NCBI GenBank assembly: GCA_035403525.1
Contig: DAONFE010000004.1
Coordinates: 1-64,000 of the forward strand
Direction: 5' to 3'
DNA length: 64,000 nt
From: Cryosericum sp035403525
GTDB taxonomy: Bacteria > Caldisericota > Caldisericia > Cryosericales > Cryosericaceae
This document shows, piece after piece, positions 32,954 through 41,952 of the stretch (within the stretch, counting starts at the first letter, position 1; each line of letters begins with the position of its first letter). Under the pieces are notes generated by a model that ran no database searches, had not been told where the DNA came from, and worked only from the letters and a program-made list of their open reading frames with translations. Made by a program: the position numbers and the translations under genes.

Positions 32954-33418
32954 TCAGCTGGCATCGGAAGCCGCGCGGGATACTGCATAGGTACCCGTCA
33001 TGAGGTTATACCACGGTCGTTCGCTGGTGTCAATCCGGCAGGGTCTCGCACGCTGCGGAGTCGGCTCCAGAACCAGAGCGGCGCCAAATCTCGCAATAGC
33101 TGTCCCCATTTCCACTATGCTCCCGGCAGTGCGTGTCCAGAAACTATGCTTGCCAGCCCTGTCAGCAGTCTCGCCATGTCCCCTGTCCTCAACAAGGGCC
33201 AGAGCATGCTCTGTCAGACGCTGGCACTCGGCGCAGCCGCCATCTTCACGAGATTGTTCGGGAAGCACAAACACGGCAAGGTCTATGAGGTCCATGGTCT
33301 CCACTGGCAGCGACGCCCCATCCAGACTGTCGAACATGTCCCTGTTGCAGTCGACGATATTGGAGATTACCTTGTCCAGCTGTTCGGCCTGGAACAGCTC
33401 ACCATCATTGTTGTCCAT
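32954..33418 (-). CDS. Unrecognised protein overlapping an ECF sigma factor gene; possible sigma regulator
   Basis: I do not recognise this 154-residue protein. It is acidic in its first half, has a CAEC pair near residue 70 in a stretch rich in His and Cys, and a 20-residue amphipathic or weakly hydrophobic segment (SIVEMGTAIARFGAALVLEP) around 109-128. There is no convincing membrane helix or signal peptide. Its ATG lies inside the end of the sigma-factor gene (14-base overlap), so the two are probably co-translated. Anti-sigma factors often follow ECF sigma genes this way, and a zinc-binding HxxxCxxC is a hallmark of one class; here only CxxC is clear. The regulatory role is an inference from position. 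Confidence 0.6.
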   Translation of the reverse strand: MDNNDGELFQAEQLDKVISNIVDCNRDMFDSLDGASLPVETMDLIDLAVFVLPEQSREDGGCAECQRLTEHALALVEDRGHGETADRAGKHSFWTRTAGSIVEMGTAIARFGAALVLEPTPQRARPCRIDTSERPWYNLMTGTYAVSRAASDAS

Positions 33419-33977
33419 GCACCTCACCCATCTTGTCTGCCACTACGCCCCTGATCTGACCAAGTGCTCGGAACAGAAGCACCTTGACGTTGCTCTCACT
33501 GAGTCCGAGCAGAAACGCAACCTCATGTACTGATCGTCCTTCCAGAAGACGCAATCTGACGACGGAGCGCCTGGGTTCCTGGAGCGCATCGATCGCCTGC
33601 CGGATGATAGCGCGAGTGTCGGCTGCCTCCGCAAGTTCATATGGGTCCCTCAGCAACCCTGTGCTGTGTCCGTCCATGAACTCCTGGAATGGCAGCATGG
33701 ACCGATTAGTATGCTGCCTGTAATAGTCGGTCAGGACGTTGCGCTCGATCTTATACACCCACACGTCGAGCGGAACACCCTTGTAGGCGAAGTCTCCTAT
33801 AGCTGATACTACCCGGCTCATCGTTTCCTCTGCTATATCTTCCGCGGTTGCCCTGCTCTTGACGTGCCTCAATGCATAGGCAAACATCCGCGGGACAACG
33901 TCTCCAACAAACTCCTTCCAGGCATCGTTGTCGCGCAGCTGCAGTCTGTGAAGGAATTCCTCCGTGTTCAGGTCCAT
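33405..33977 (-). CDS. ECF-type RNA polymerase sigma factor
   Basis: Group 4 sigma factor of 190 residues. Region 2 (about residues 20-95) includes YALRHVKSRATAEDIAEETM and DVWVYKIERNVLTDYYRQH; region 4 (about 130-180) has LQEPRRSVVRLRLLEGRSVHE followed by a helix-turn-helix in FLLGLSESNVKVLLFRALG. Regions 1 and 3 are absent, as expected. I chose the ATG at 33977 with GAGAGG six bases upstream; the open frame above it overlaps yggS. It is followed with overlap by an unrecognised gene. The subgroup cannot be assigned by eye. Confidence 0.87.
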   Translation of the reverse strand: MDLNTEEFLHRLQLRDNDAWKEFVGDVVPRMFAYALRHVKSRATAEDIAEETMSRVVSAIGDFAYKGVPLDVWVYKIERNVLTDYYRQHTNRSMLPFQEFMDGHSTGLLRDPYELAEAADTRAIIRQAIDALQEPRRSVVRLRLLEGRSVHEVAFLLGLSESNVKVLLFRALGQIRGVVADKMGEVHGQQ

Positions 33978-34020
33978 GCCCATCCTCTCAACCCATAGTA
34001 ACGAAGGGAGACCTGACTGG

Positions 34021-34725
34021 TTACAGGGGGGTACTGGTCCGAGGACCGAAAATGGCGGTGCCCACGCGAACCATGTTGGAACCATGGGCAAGCGCCAGCT
34101 CGTAGTCATCAGAAGTTCCCATGGAGAGCAGTGAGAACTGAGCTGTTCCCATCTGACGCGCCAAATCCAAGTAAAGTTCGTGGACACAGTCATACATCCG
34201 GGCACGCTCTGCCATCGTGGCCGCCAGAGGGACAACTGCCATCAGGCCATTGAGTCCCCTGAGCCATGGCACTTGTGCGGCGGCGAGTGCTCGCACTTCG
34301 GTCACGGTGAGTCCGCCCTTTTGAGTCTCCCCGCCAGCATTGACTTCGAGGAGAAACACCGATGCACGGATGGCAGGATCGTCGCGGTGGTTGACCACCC
34401 TCTCCAGAAGCTCCTGGTCCGAGGAGTCGACCGCGTCAAACAGCCGGAGAATGGGATTGTACTTGTTGGACTGAAGGCGTCCGATGAAGTGAATGGTTAC
34501 GGGCCAGTCATGACGCAGGCTGAACAAGTCCTTTCTGACGGCCTCCTGCAGATAGTTCTCGCCTATCTCAGTCGCGCCTGCCTCAAGGACGTCGAGAATC
34601 CTGTCCAGCGGCTGCGTCTTGGTGACACACAGCACGTGCGGCTCAGCTGACAGGCCCGTTGCCTGCTGGTAAGCAGCGGTGGCCCTGTCGCGAACGGCGA
34701 TGAACCGTTCACCAACGAGACTCAC
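34021..34725 (-). CDS. yggS: Pyridoxal phosphate homeostasis protein YggS/YlmE
   Basis: PLP-binding, alanine racemase-fold protein that buffers the vitamin B6 pool and has no known enzyme activity. The 234-residue protein has the PLP lysine in LCVTKTQP, then GATEIGENYLQE, HFIGRLQSNK, and LSMGTSDDYELALAHGSNMV. It begins at GTG nine bases after the ftsZ stop; the ribosome-binding site is weak. Finding it beside ftsZ is usual in Gram-positive genomes, where it is called ylmE. Confidence 0.93.
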   Translation of the reverse strand: MSLVGERFIAVRDRATAAYQQATGLSAEPHVLCVTKTQPLDRILDVLEAGATEIGENYLQEAVRKDLFSLRHDWPVTIHFIGRLQSNKYNPILRLFDAVDSSDQELLERVVNHRDDPAIRASVFLLEVNAGGETQKGGLTVTEVRALAAAQVPWLRGLNGLMAVVPLAATMAERARMYDCVHELYLDLARQMGTAQFSLLSMGTSDDYELALAHGSNMVRVGTAIFGPRTSTPL

Positions 34726-34734
34726 AGCACAGCG

Positions 34735-35847
34735 TCAGAAGCCGCGAGGCGGCCCCTTCCGAAGGATGGCGGGAAGTTCTACCTCCTCCACCTTGAACTC
34801 CTTCAGAATCTTCTTCTCCTGCTCAGCTTCTGCTTTCTGGGGCTGCATGCCCGAGGCAACAACCGTGATGCGGATTTCATCGCTTACTTCGCCACCAGGC
34901 TCACCCAGCAGGTCGTCGTAGGGATCTGCAAGACCGAAAATGATCTTGGCATCTTTGGATGCGGCAGACTGAATCGCCGTCGATATGGTGTCCATCTCTT
35001 CCATGGAGATCTCGTGTCCTATGACGTTGTAGACCAGCCCAGTAGCGCCCTGCATGGAGTACTCGAGGAGCTCGTAGTTCGTCGCCGCCTGAATGGCTTT
35101 CGACGCCCGCTCGTCACCCTTCCCGGCACCCATACCGATCCAGATGCTGCCCTCCGTACCGTCGCCGAGATCTGCCGGCGGTGTGGAAGTCAGTACGTTC
35201 TTCAAGTCGGCGAAGTCGAGGTTGATGATGCCAGGCGTCCGGATAAGTTCGGTGATTCCCTGCACTGCCTTCTTCAGCACCTCATCGGCTTTCCGAAACG
35301 CATTGCTGATGGTAATCTTGCCCTCCTCAAGCCTGAAGAGACGCTGGTTGGGGATGACAACGAGTCCATCCACACTGTCGCGAAGCTCCTTGATTCCATC
35401 AACCGCCACTTTGGCACGTTGCGGTCCCTCGAACGCGAACGGTTTTGTTACGATAGCAATTGTAAGGATGCCCAGCTCGCGGGCCACTTTGGCGATCACA
35501 GGTGAACCGCCTGTGCCGGTCCCCCCGCCCATGCCGGCGGTGATGAACAGGAGCGAAGCTCCGCTGATAGCTTCTTTGAGCATCTCGCGGCTTTCCTCGG
35601 CAGCCTTCCGTCCGATGTCAGGATCTGCCCCTGCGCCCATACCGCGAGCGACCTTGGCGCCGATCTGAATCTTGCTCTCTGCGCGGCTGTACCGCAGTAC
35701 CTGGGTGTCGGTGTTCACTGTCACAAAGTCAACACCCGAGGGAAAGTCGCCAACCATCCGGTTGACAGCATTTCCGCCCCCGCCGCCGACCCCGATTACC
35801 TTGATGCTTACGTTTGAGCTTCCCCAGGGATCCAGTCGATCATCCAT
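34735..35847 (-). CDS. ftsZ: Cell division protein FtsZ
   Basis: Tubulin-like GTPase that forms the division ring. The 370-residue protein begins MDDRLDPWGSSNVSIKVIGV, has the GTP-binding signature ITAGMGGGTGTGGSPVIA, the T7 loop NLDFADLKNVL, and a short linker ending in the conserved C-terminal peptide (ELPAILRKGPPRGF) that binds FtsA and other partners. The linker is unusually short. It follows ftsA by 27 bases. Confidence 0.97.
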   Translation of the reverse strand: MDDRLDPWGSSNVSIKVIGVGGGGGNAVNRMVGDFPSGVDFVTVNTDTQVLRYSRAESKIQIGAKVARGMGAGADPDIGRKAAEESREMLKEAISGASLLFITAGMGGGTGTGGSPVIAKVARELGILTIAIVTKPFAFEGPQRAKVAVDGIKELRDSVDGLVVIPNQRLFRLEEGKITISNAFRKADEVLKKAVQGITELIRTPGIINLDFADLKNVLTSTPPADLGDGTEGSIWIGMGAGKGDERASKAIQAATNYELLEYSMQGATGLVYNVIGHEISMEEMDTISTAIQSAASKDAKIIFGLADPYDDLLGEPGGEVSDEIRITVVASGMQPQKAEAEQEKKILKEFKVEEVELPAILRKGPPRGF

Positions 35848-35874
35848 ATGGATTTGCCTCCCCGCATCTGTGAC

Positions 35875-37107
35875 TTAGTCAAACAGGTCAAGACCCTTGA
35901 ACAGCCCGCTCAGACCCTTGAACGCATGCTTCTTCTTCTGCGAGGCCGCACCGTCGCTGTGAATGCCGAGATCCAGTAGGCCAACGGCCGTCGAGAAGCT
36001 GGGGTTCTTAAAGGAGCTGAACACGACATCGTCAATCGTAGGCTGTCCCACACGTGCCCGCATGCCGCTGATTTCGGAGAACTTGTCGGCAATGTGCGCT
36101 ATCATTGCTGTTCCACCAGTCAGGACCAGGCCTGCTGGCAGCATGTTGTTGTATCCCGAGTGAACCAGCTCGAGCTTGACGGCCTCGGCAATCTCCTCGA
36201 TACGGGAGGTCACGACGTCGCTGATATAGGACTTGGTCGTCGCCAGGACACCATCCCCCGACGCCGTCGAATAGCTGACCTGGCTGTCCTGAAAGTCCTT
36301 TCCGGCGGCAGCATCGACGGAACCATAGGCTATCTTAAGCTCTTCTGCAACGTTCAGGCTGGTCTTGAGCATCATTGCGAGATCCATCGTCACATGCCGT
36401 CCACCGATCGGAAGAACGGCCACATAGCTCAGGCTCCCGCCTGTGAATACAGCGAGGTCGGTAGTGTCGCCCCCGATGTCGATGCAGGCAACACCAATCT
36501 CCTTCTCCTCGGTCGACAAAACTGCGTTGGCAGACGCCAGACCCTCAAGGACAAGCTTGTCCACTTTGAGGCCAGACTCCGTCACGCACCTGCGAAGGTT
36601 GTCAAGGATGGTGGATTGGCCAGTAACGATGAACGCCTCAAGCTCGAGGCGGATTCCAGACATGCGCAGCGGGTCCTTGATACCTTCCTGCCCGTCGACG
36701 AGGTACTGGCGGGGAATGACGTGGATAACTTCCTGGTTCGGGCCCAGCAGAACCGCACGGGCAGATTCCCATACGCGGTCCACATCGTCCTTCTGAATCT
36801 CGCGTCCCGGCCTGGAGATGGCCACAAGACCCCTGTTTACGATGCCGGTGACATGGGTGCCGCCGACGTTTACGATGACAGACGCAACTGAATAGCTGCT
36901 CATGCGTTCTGCTTCGTCCCGTGCCGCCTGTATGGCCTGTGTGACTCCTTCCATGTCCACCACGACGCCACGCTTAAGGCTGTTGCAGGGAGCCGTACCC
37001 ACGCCCAGCACGGCATCAAGGGTGTCGCCTGTCGCTGAAGCAATGAGCATCTTCACGCGAGTGCTGCCAATGTCAAGCACACTGACAATTCGTTCCTGAC
37101 CCGCCAT
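35875..37107 (-). CDS. ftsA: Cell division protein FtsA
   Basis: Actin-like ATPase that tethers FtsZ filaments to the membrane. The 410-residue protein has the phosphate-binding motifs VLDIGSTRVKML and CIDIGGDTTDLAVF, the adenosine motif LVLTGGTAMI, and a C-terminal amphipathic helix (FKGLSGLFKGLDLF) for membrane attachment. I choose the ATG at 37107, five bases after AAGGAGG and overlapping the sbp stop (TGATG), over the GTG at 37110. Confidence 0.96.
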   Translation of the reverse strand: MAGQERIVSVLDIGSTRVKMLIASATGDTLDAVLGVGTAPCNSLKRGVVVDMEGVTQAIQAARDEAERMSSYSVASVIVNVGGTHVTGIVNRGLVAISRPGREIQKDDVDRVWESARAVLLGPNQEVIHVIPRQYLVDGQEGIKDPLRMSGIRLELEAFIVTGQSTILDNLRRCVTESGLKVDKLVLEGLASANAVLSTEEKEIGVACIDIGGDTTDLAVFTGGSLSYVAVLPIGGRHVTMDLAMMLKTSLNVAEELKIAYGSVDAAAGKDFQDSQVSYSTASGDGVLATTKSYISDVVTSRIEEIAEAVKLELVHSGYNNMLPAGLVLTGGTAMIAHIADKFSEISGMRARVGQPTIDDVVFSSFKNPSFSTAVGLLDLGIHSDGAASQKKKHAFKGLSGLFKGLDLFD

Positions 37108-37448
37108 CACGCCTCCTTCTTCAACAGTACACGGCGGATAATCGCGATGTTCTGGTACATCCGGCTTCCAAAGACGACGACAGCGGCCAGGTAAAGGTCG
37201 ATGCCCAGCTGATCCCCCAGGTACCCAAGGAGCGCCGCGACCAGACTGTTGATGAGAAATCCTGAAAAGAACACGGTTGCATCAAACGAGTCCTTCAAGT
37301 ACCCTTTGATGCCCCCGAGAATTGAATCCATGCCTGCAAGAAGCGCCAGTCCGACGTACTTGGAGTACACGGCAGGAATGTGTACGGGGCGTACTATCCC
37401 GAGAACAATCCCGATGACGAGCCCACACACTGTAACGAAACCGACCAT
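37107..37448 (-). CDS. sbp: Small basic protein Sbp (DUF1290)
   Basis: A 113-residue membrane protein of unknown function found in the division clusters of Gram-positive bacteria. It has three to four hydrophobic stretches (TVCGLVIGIVLGIV, YVGLALLAGMDSILGGIKG, FFSGFLINSLVAALLGYLG, LYLAAVVVFGSRMYQNIA) and a basic C-terminus. Its place between DUF881 genes and ftsA is the same as in Bacillus subtilis, which supports the assignment. Confidence 0.92.
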   Translation of the reverse strand: MVGFVTVCGLVIGIVLGIVRPVHIPAVYSKYVGLALLAGMDSILGGIKGYLKDSFDATVFFSGFLINSLVAALLGYLGDQLGIDLYLAAVVVFGSRMYQNIAIIRRVLLKKEA

Positions 37449-37470
37449 AGACTCTACCTTTCCTCCCGTG

Positions 37471-38139
37471 TCACTTGATGCTGATCGGGTTGACTTTTTG
37501 AACTATAGCACTGATGCGCCTCAGGTTCAACAAGTCAAGCGCACCGCCAGGAATCTGGAGCCCCTTGGACATGTTCTCAGCATCGCCGATAGCATCGATG
37601 ACCAGAGGCATGTTCGTAACCTTGTCCCCGACACGGATATTCAGTCCTGCCCGATAGACCGATGTGGTATCGGTGAGGCGAATTCCATTCAGAGAAATCG
37701 CCTCGGCGCCGGACGCCCAGAGGTCACTCAAGAGGAGCAGCAGGTCCTCATCGGCCAGTATGGACGGCGTCGCCCCGGATGACTGCTCCGTAAGCGTGAC
37801 CCTGATGCCAGGTCCCTCCAAAGCGGTAGCTCCCATGCGCTGCCTGAGAACCGCGATTTCACCCTCAAGTTGCTTGACCTGAGCTGCTGTGTCGTCAGAT
37901 GCCCGAATGTACTGATCAACTTTCTGTGTCAGTTCCTGCTGTTCGCCAGACAGCTCCGCCTTGCGCTGCTGCAGGTCCTTGATAACCCGGATGAGGTCCT
38001 TCGGGTCTTCGTTCTGGTAGCTCTGTTTCATTTCGCGCACCACACGTGCCTGACCGGGCAGCAGGAAACCCACAAAGAGGCTGATGAGACCAAAGATGAT
38101 AACGATGGAACGCAGCGACGAAGTCGCCTGCTTTCTCAT
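37471..38139 (-). CDS. DUF881 family protein (YlxX-like)
   Basis: A 222-residue protein with an N-terminal membrane anchor (SIVIIFGLISLFVGFLLPG), a coiled coil of about 70 residues and a C-terminal DUF881 domain (GPGIRVTLTE, LLLLLSDLWASGAEAISLNG). Its biochemical role is unknown; it is probably membrane-anchored outside the cytoplasm. It overlaps the preceding paralogue by ATGA and the two look like an ancient tandem duplication. Confidence 0.88.
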   Translation of the reverse strand: MRKQATSSLRSIVIIFGLISLFVGFLLPGQARVVREMKQSYQNEDPKDLIRVIKDLQQRKAELSGEQQELTQKVDQYIRASDDTAAQVKQLEGEIAVLRQRMGATALEGPGIRVTLTEQSSGATPSILADEDLLLLLSDLWASGAEAISLNGIRLTDTTSVYRAGLNIRVGDKVTNMPLVIDAIGDAENMSKGLQIPGGALDLLNLRRISAIVQKVNPISIK

Positions 38140-38870
38140 TTTGCCTCCCGTGCATACTTGAACGGCAAGTTGTCAAGAGAGGCAGGAACTGTGACCGAGG
38201 CCTTCTTCTCGAGCGAACAGGTTATTCCGAACTGGTCTCGATATGCCTGAAGCACTCGGAAGAAAACATCCTGCGTGATGCTATCCGCCAGGAGGTCTGG
38301 GTTGCCCACGGCCGTGATCACATATGGTGGAGACATTCGCGAGGAGTTCACGAGAATGATGGGGCCTGCGCAGACAATGGGCGTGTTCGCCAGAATCCTC
38401 TGATCGTTGATCGCAATCGCCGTTGCGCCGTACCGGCGCATGAGGTTGACCACACTGCGCAGGTACCCATCGTGAATGACAAAGTAGTTCGGGTCATCTG
38501 ACAGCGTCGGGGTGCGAGTACTGTCGCTCAGCGTCAGGACTACACCGGGACCTGTCACGTCGGAGAACCCGGCCTGGGTGCGCAGACTCTGCAGCTGGTC
38601 GGTGAGAGCACGAACCTCGCTGCTCGTTGCCGCACCCTGTGTTTCAAGCTCTGCCAGCTTTGCACGGAGTTGAAGGATGCTCTGGGCAGCGGTGTCGTTC
38701 TCCTGCTCGAGTCCCTTCATGATCTCAACGAGCTCGACGTTCTGCGCGGGCACCACGTATGCGCTGTTCACCGTCGGCTCAAACTGAACTGCAAGCAGAT
38801 ACCCGAAGCAGGCCGTCAGAACAAAGATCCCTGCCAGAAAAACAAAACCGGTCTTCTGTCGCCCTGTCAT
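38136..38870 (-). CDS. DUF881 family protein (YlxW-like)
   Basis: A 244-residue paralogue of its neighbour, with the same layout: membrane helix (TGFVFLAGIFVLTACFGYLL), coiled coil, and a DUF881 domain (GPGVVLTLSDSTRTP, VNLMRRYGATAIAINDQRIL). The tandem DUF881 pair between ftsQ/divIB and sbp is as in Bacillus. It overlaps ftsQ by ATGA and has GGAGGGG as ribosome-binding site. Confidence 0.88.
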   Translation of the reverse strand: MTGRQKTGFVFLAGIFVLTACFGYLLAVQFEPTVNSAYVVPAQNVELVEIMKGLEQENDTAAQSILQLRAKLAELETQGAATSSEVRALTDQLQSLRTQAGFSDVTGPGVVLTLSDSTRTPTLSDDPNYFVIHDGYLRSVVNLMRRYGATAIAINDQRILANTPIVCAGPIILVNSSRMSPPYVITAVGNPDLLADSITQDVFFRVLQAYRDQFGITCSLEKKASVTVPASLDNLPFKYAREAK

Positions 38871-39541
38871 GACCCCTCCGGAATCACAGCCTGTCCGGCG
38901 AATCGCAAGTCGACAGTCACAGCCTTACCCTTGAAGTCTGGCATCTGAACGACCGCCACAGCACGCTGAATCTTGGAAGCGTAATCATGTCCATCACCAA
39001 GCAGGAGTTTCTTCCCATCCTTGAGCCTCACAGACAGACCCGAGGCGGACAGAGACACCGCGACAGCTGGCAACTGCTCCCTGCAGCGAACAAGCTCCAG
39101 CAGCATCGGCGCGAACTCAAGTGACCGCGCCAGGAACGCCGTGCCGTCATTCGGGAATCCCGACACGCTCACCAGCACCCAGGACTTTTCGGCCCCGGAC
39201 ACAAGGTAGGCAGCTCCTGCGCGCGTGTACACGATACCGGTCTTGTCGCCCTGCCTCACGGCCAGGTCCGGTTCACCCATGTCGACCACGAGCGTCGCAT
39301 TCCATGGACGCTGCCGGCTGATGGCAATTGTTGCAACAGGCAGGTTTCCCAGACGCGCCGCGACAGCCCTCTTGTCGAGGAGCGTCACCACCCCGTGCGA
39401 CGCATCGCGCCATGTCTGCTGCACGAGAGGTGCCTGCCAGCCATCAGCGCCCTGTACCGTAAGCCGGTCCGTCGGGACCACCAGCCAGTACATGGCCCCC
39501 AGCAGTGCAACGACAACAGCGACGCGTGTAAGTGTTCTCAT
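38867..39541 (-). CDS. ftsQ: Divergent FtsQ/DivIB-like cell division protein
   Basis: Bitopic divisome protein that links FtsA/FtsZ-side components to septal synthesis. The 224-residue protein has a short cytoplasmic start, one membrane helix (VAVVVALLGAMYWLVVP) and an outer domain whose first part resembles a POTRA domain followed by the FtsQ beta domain. The pattern LLDKRAVAARLGNLPVATIA, RPWNATLVVDMGEPDLAV and the end KAVTVDLRFAGQAVI is typical of FtsQ. Similarity is weak and position between murB and the DUF881 pair carries much of the weight. Confidence 0.75.
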   Translation of the reverse strand: MRTLTRVAVVVALLGAMYWLVVPTDRLTVQGADGWQAPLVQQTWRDASHGVVTLLDKRAVAARLGNLPVATIAISRQRPWNATLVVDMGEPDLAVRQGDKTGIVYTRAGAAYLVSGAEKSWVLVSVSGFPNDGTAFLARSLEFAPMLLELVRCREQLPAVAVSLSASGLSVRLKDGKKLLLGDGHDYASKIQRAVAVVQMPDFKGKAVTVDLRFAGQAVIPEGS

Positions 39542-39571
39542 CGGCTCCAGGCCAGAATTTCCACTCGTTCC

Positions 39572-40483
39572 TCAGGAGAAGTCCCCCAGCAGCCTGATCT
39601 CTGGGGAGAGGCGTACATTGAAGCGAGCATAGACGCGCTGAACAACAATGCCCATAAGCGCAACGACGTCCTGAGCCGTCGCTCCACCAAGGTTCACAAT
39701 AAAGTTCGCGTGCTTGACCGAAACTTGTGCCTGTCCGACTTGCAACCCCTTGCACCCGGCCTCTTCGATGAGCTTGCCAGCGTATGTCGTGGGAGGATTC
39801 ATGAAGATGCTGCCTGCGTTAGGATGTTCCCACGATTGCTTCGCATGCTTTTCCGTCCTGATTCTTGCGGCTGTCGAACGAATCGTGGCAGCGTCTCCCG
39901 GGTCCAGTTCGAAGGCAGCCCCCATGATAATCGCGCCGCTCTCCTGGAATTCACTGTACCGGTAATCAAAGTCGATCTGCTCATGACTCTTGAGGCTGTA
40001 CTCGAGATTCCGGTCCAGGATTTCAACGTATGCGAGGTGCGTGCTGATTGCCTGCGAAAAAGAACCTGCGTTCATGAAGACCGCTCCGCCAACAGTACCG
40101 GGGATCCCCACGAGGTACTCGAGCCCTGACAACTCGTGGCCCATCGAGAACTCTATCAGCGTACCCAGAGGCATGCCAGCCCGGGCCATCACCAGTCCCT
40201 TCTGAAGAACAGGCTGACGCGACTGCTCGACAAGTCGCACCGTCAACCCCTCAACTCCCTGGTCTGACACCAGCACATTCGTACCGTTGCCCAGAATGGT
40301 TGTTGGAATTCTCAGCGACCTGGCAGCGCGTAAAGCGCAGATCAGATCCTCTTCGCCACTGGGCGTGTACAGGTACTCGGCAGGCCCCCCGATATGGAAT
40401 GACGTGTAGCCTGACAGCGGTTCTTGACTCAGAACCTTCTGCTCGACGCGCCGACTGAATTTGTCTAGGACCGAATTTGTCAT
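39572..40483 (-). CDS. murB: UDP-N-acetylenolpyruvoylglucosamine reductase
   Basis: NADPH- and FAD-dependent enzyme that completes UDP-MurNAc. The 303-residue length and features suit type II MurB proteins: SGYTSFHIGGPAEYLYTP, LGNGTNVLVSDQGVEG, LEYLVGIPGTVGGAVFMNAG and the catalytic-serine motif EHPNAGSIFMNPP. I choose ATG at 40483, eight bases after GGAG; an in-frame ATG at 40516 has no clear ribosome-binding site. It follows murC, 47 bases away. Confidence 0.93.
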   Translation of the reverse strand: MTNSVLDKFSRRVEQKVLSQEPLSGYTSFHIGGPAEYLYTPSGEEDLICALRAARSLRIPTTILGNGTNVLVSDQGVEGLTVRLVEQSRQPVLQKGLVMARAGMPLGTLIEFSMGHELSGLEYLVGIPGTVGGAVFMNAGSFSQAISTHLAYVEILDRNLEYSLKSHEQIDFDYRYSEFQESGAIIMGAAFELDPGDAATIRSTAARIRTEKHAKQSWEHPNAGSIFMNPPTTYAGKLIEEAGCKGLQVGQAQVSVKHANFIVNLGGATAQDVVALMGIVVQRVYARFNVRLSPEIRLLGDFS

Positions 40484-40530
40484 CACCGGGTCTCCGCATT
40501 CCTGAACGTTTTCCATCTCGTGCCAAACAA

Positions 40531-41952
40531 TTATTCTACAGTATTGCCGCCCGTCAGCAAGGCGGCAAACGTCAGGGCGAGCCCATTCACATCCCCCGGG
40601 CCCATGAACACGATCACACTTCCGCCACCGGCCAGGTCGCGCAGCTTCTCAAACAATTGTTCGACCGATGTCCGCGGTTCCAGAGCACTGCCAACTGCCT
40701 GGTGTATACTGTTCCGAAGTGCCGCGTTGAGTTGGTCAGGGTCACCCACACGTTCGCCTGCAGGAAAGATGTCCAGCAGAAACACCCTCGACGCCCCATG
40801 AGCGGCGGGCCCATACCCGTCCACGCAACTCGCAACCCTGCTGTAACGATGTGGTTGAAGTACGAGGACGACATGCTTTCCGGGATAGCGGGTGCGAATT
40901 GCTTCGAGTGTCGCCCGAATCTCGGTCGGATGGTCGGCATGGTCGGTCAGAACCAGGCCGCTCGGGCTGTCACAAAGGACCTGCATCCGGCGCTCCATTC
41001 CGGGGAATTTCGCAATCACCCGCAGCGCTTCATCAAACAGGGCACCTGCAGCCTCACATGACAGACATGCGGCAAGTGCATTCAAGTACGCCACGCGGTC
41101 GCCGTGCTCCATTGTCAGTCTACGCTCCTGGTCACCACGCAGGATGAGCGCGGTGTTCGTCGCAGCTTCGTAGCTCATATGCACGTCACTGGAAGCTCCG
41201 CTTCCATAGAGCACGTGTCGAGGCAGGCCCTGAACCATGCGCGAGACCTCCGCGTCATCCGCGCATCCAATGACAGTTCCCCCACGCAGCGCAGTCTGAC
41301 GACAGAATTGCTCAAAGGCCTGGGTCAACTGCTGAAAACTCCCCCCGTAGGCTCCAAGATGGTCTGCGTCAATATTGGTAATGACACTGACATCGGGATG
41401 AAACTTCAGGAAGGAGCGGTCAGACTCGTCCGTTTCAAGGACCATCACCGGTCTCCCGTCCACGCATGGCCTGTCAGGGTCGTACAGTGGAAACGGATTA
41501 TCGAACCCGAGAATGCGCCCTCCAACGTAAATCGTCGGAACGAAGCCCAAGTGTGCCAGCACGTACCCCGTCATCCCCGTTGTCGTCGTCTTTCCGTGTG
41601 TCCCTGCGACCGCGATCAGAAAGTGACGCGACGCAAGTTGAGCCAGGACGTCACTCCTGTGCAGGATTTGCATGCCAAGAGCGCGGGCAGCCGCATATAC
41701 CGCATTCTCGTCAGTGATTGCCGAAGACCGGACGAACACCTCGTCTGGTTCGAGTCGAGACACCGCGGCAGCTTCTGACAGCACCTCAATGCCATGGTCG
41801 CCGAGGCGACGCGCCTCTCGGCTGTCGCTCGACAGGTCGGAGCCACGCACATGCACGCCCATGCTTTGCAGGAGCAGGGCAAGGGAACTCATGCCTGCGC
41901 CGCAGATGCCTGCAAGAAACATGCGGGTCTCCTGGTGCACAGCCTCAGCCAT
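40531..41952 (-). CDS. murC: UDP-N-acetylmuramate--L-alanine ligase
   Basis: Adds L-alanine to UDP-MurNAc, the first peptide-forming step of peptidoglycan. The 473-residue protein has the nucleotide-binding motif GICGAGMSSLALLL, ATP motif VAGTHGKTTTTGM, VLETDESDRSFLKFHPD, TNIDADHLGAYGG and VLQPHRYSR. The region usually reading DDYGHHPTE is TDHADHPTE here. The ATG at 41952 follows GGAGGAG and overlaps the murG end by 8 bases. It sits between murG and murB, unlike Bacillus where murC is elsewhere. Confidence 0.94.
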   Translation of the reverse strand: MAEAVHQETRMFLAGICGAGMSSLALLLQSMGVHVRGSDLSSDSREARRLGDHGIEVLSEAAAVSRLEPDEVFVRSSAITDENAVYAAARALGMQILHRSDVLAQLASRHFLIAVAGTHGKTTTTGMTGYVLAHLGFVPTIYVGGRILGFDNPFPLYDPDRPCVDGRPVMVLETDESDRSFLKFHPDVSVITNIDADHLGAYGGSFQQLTQAFEQFCRQTALRGGTVIGCADDAEVSRMVQGLPRHVLYGSGASSDVHMSYEAATNTALILRGDQERRLTMEHGDRVAYLNALAACLSCEAAGALFDEALRVIAKFPGMERRMQVLCDSPSGLVLTDHADHPTEIRATLEAIRTRYPGKHVVLVLQPHRYSRVASCVDGYGPAAHGASRVFLLDIFPAGERVGDPDQLNAALRNSIHQAVGSALEPRTSVEQLFEKLRDLAGGGSVIVFMGPGDVNGLALTFAALLTGGNTVE

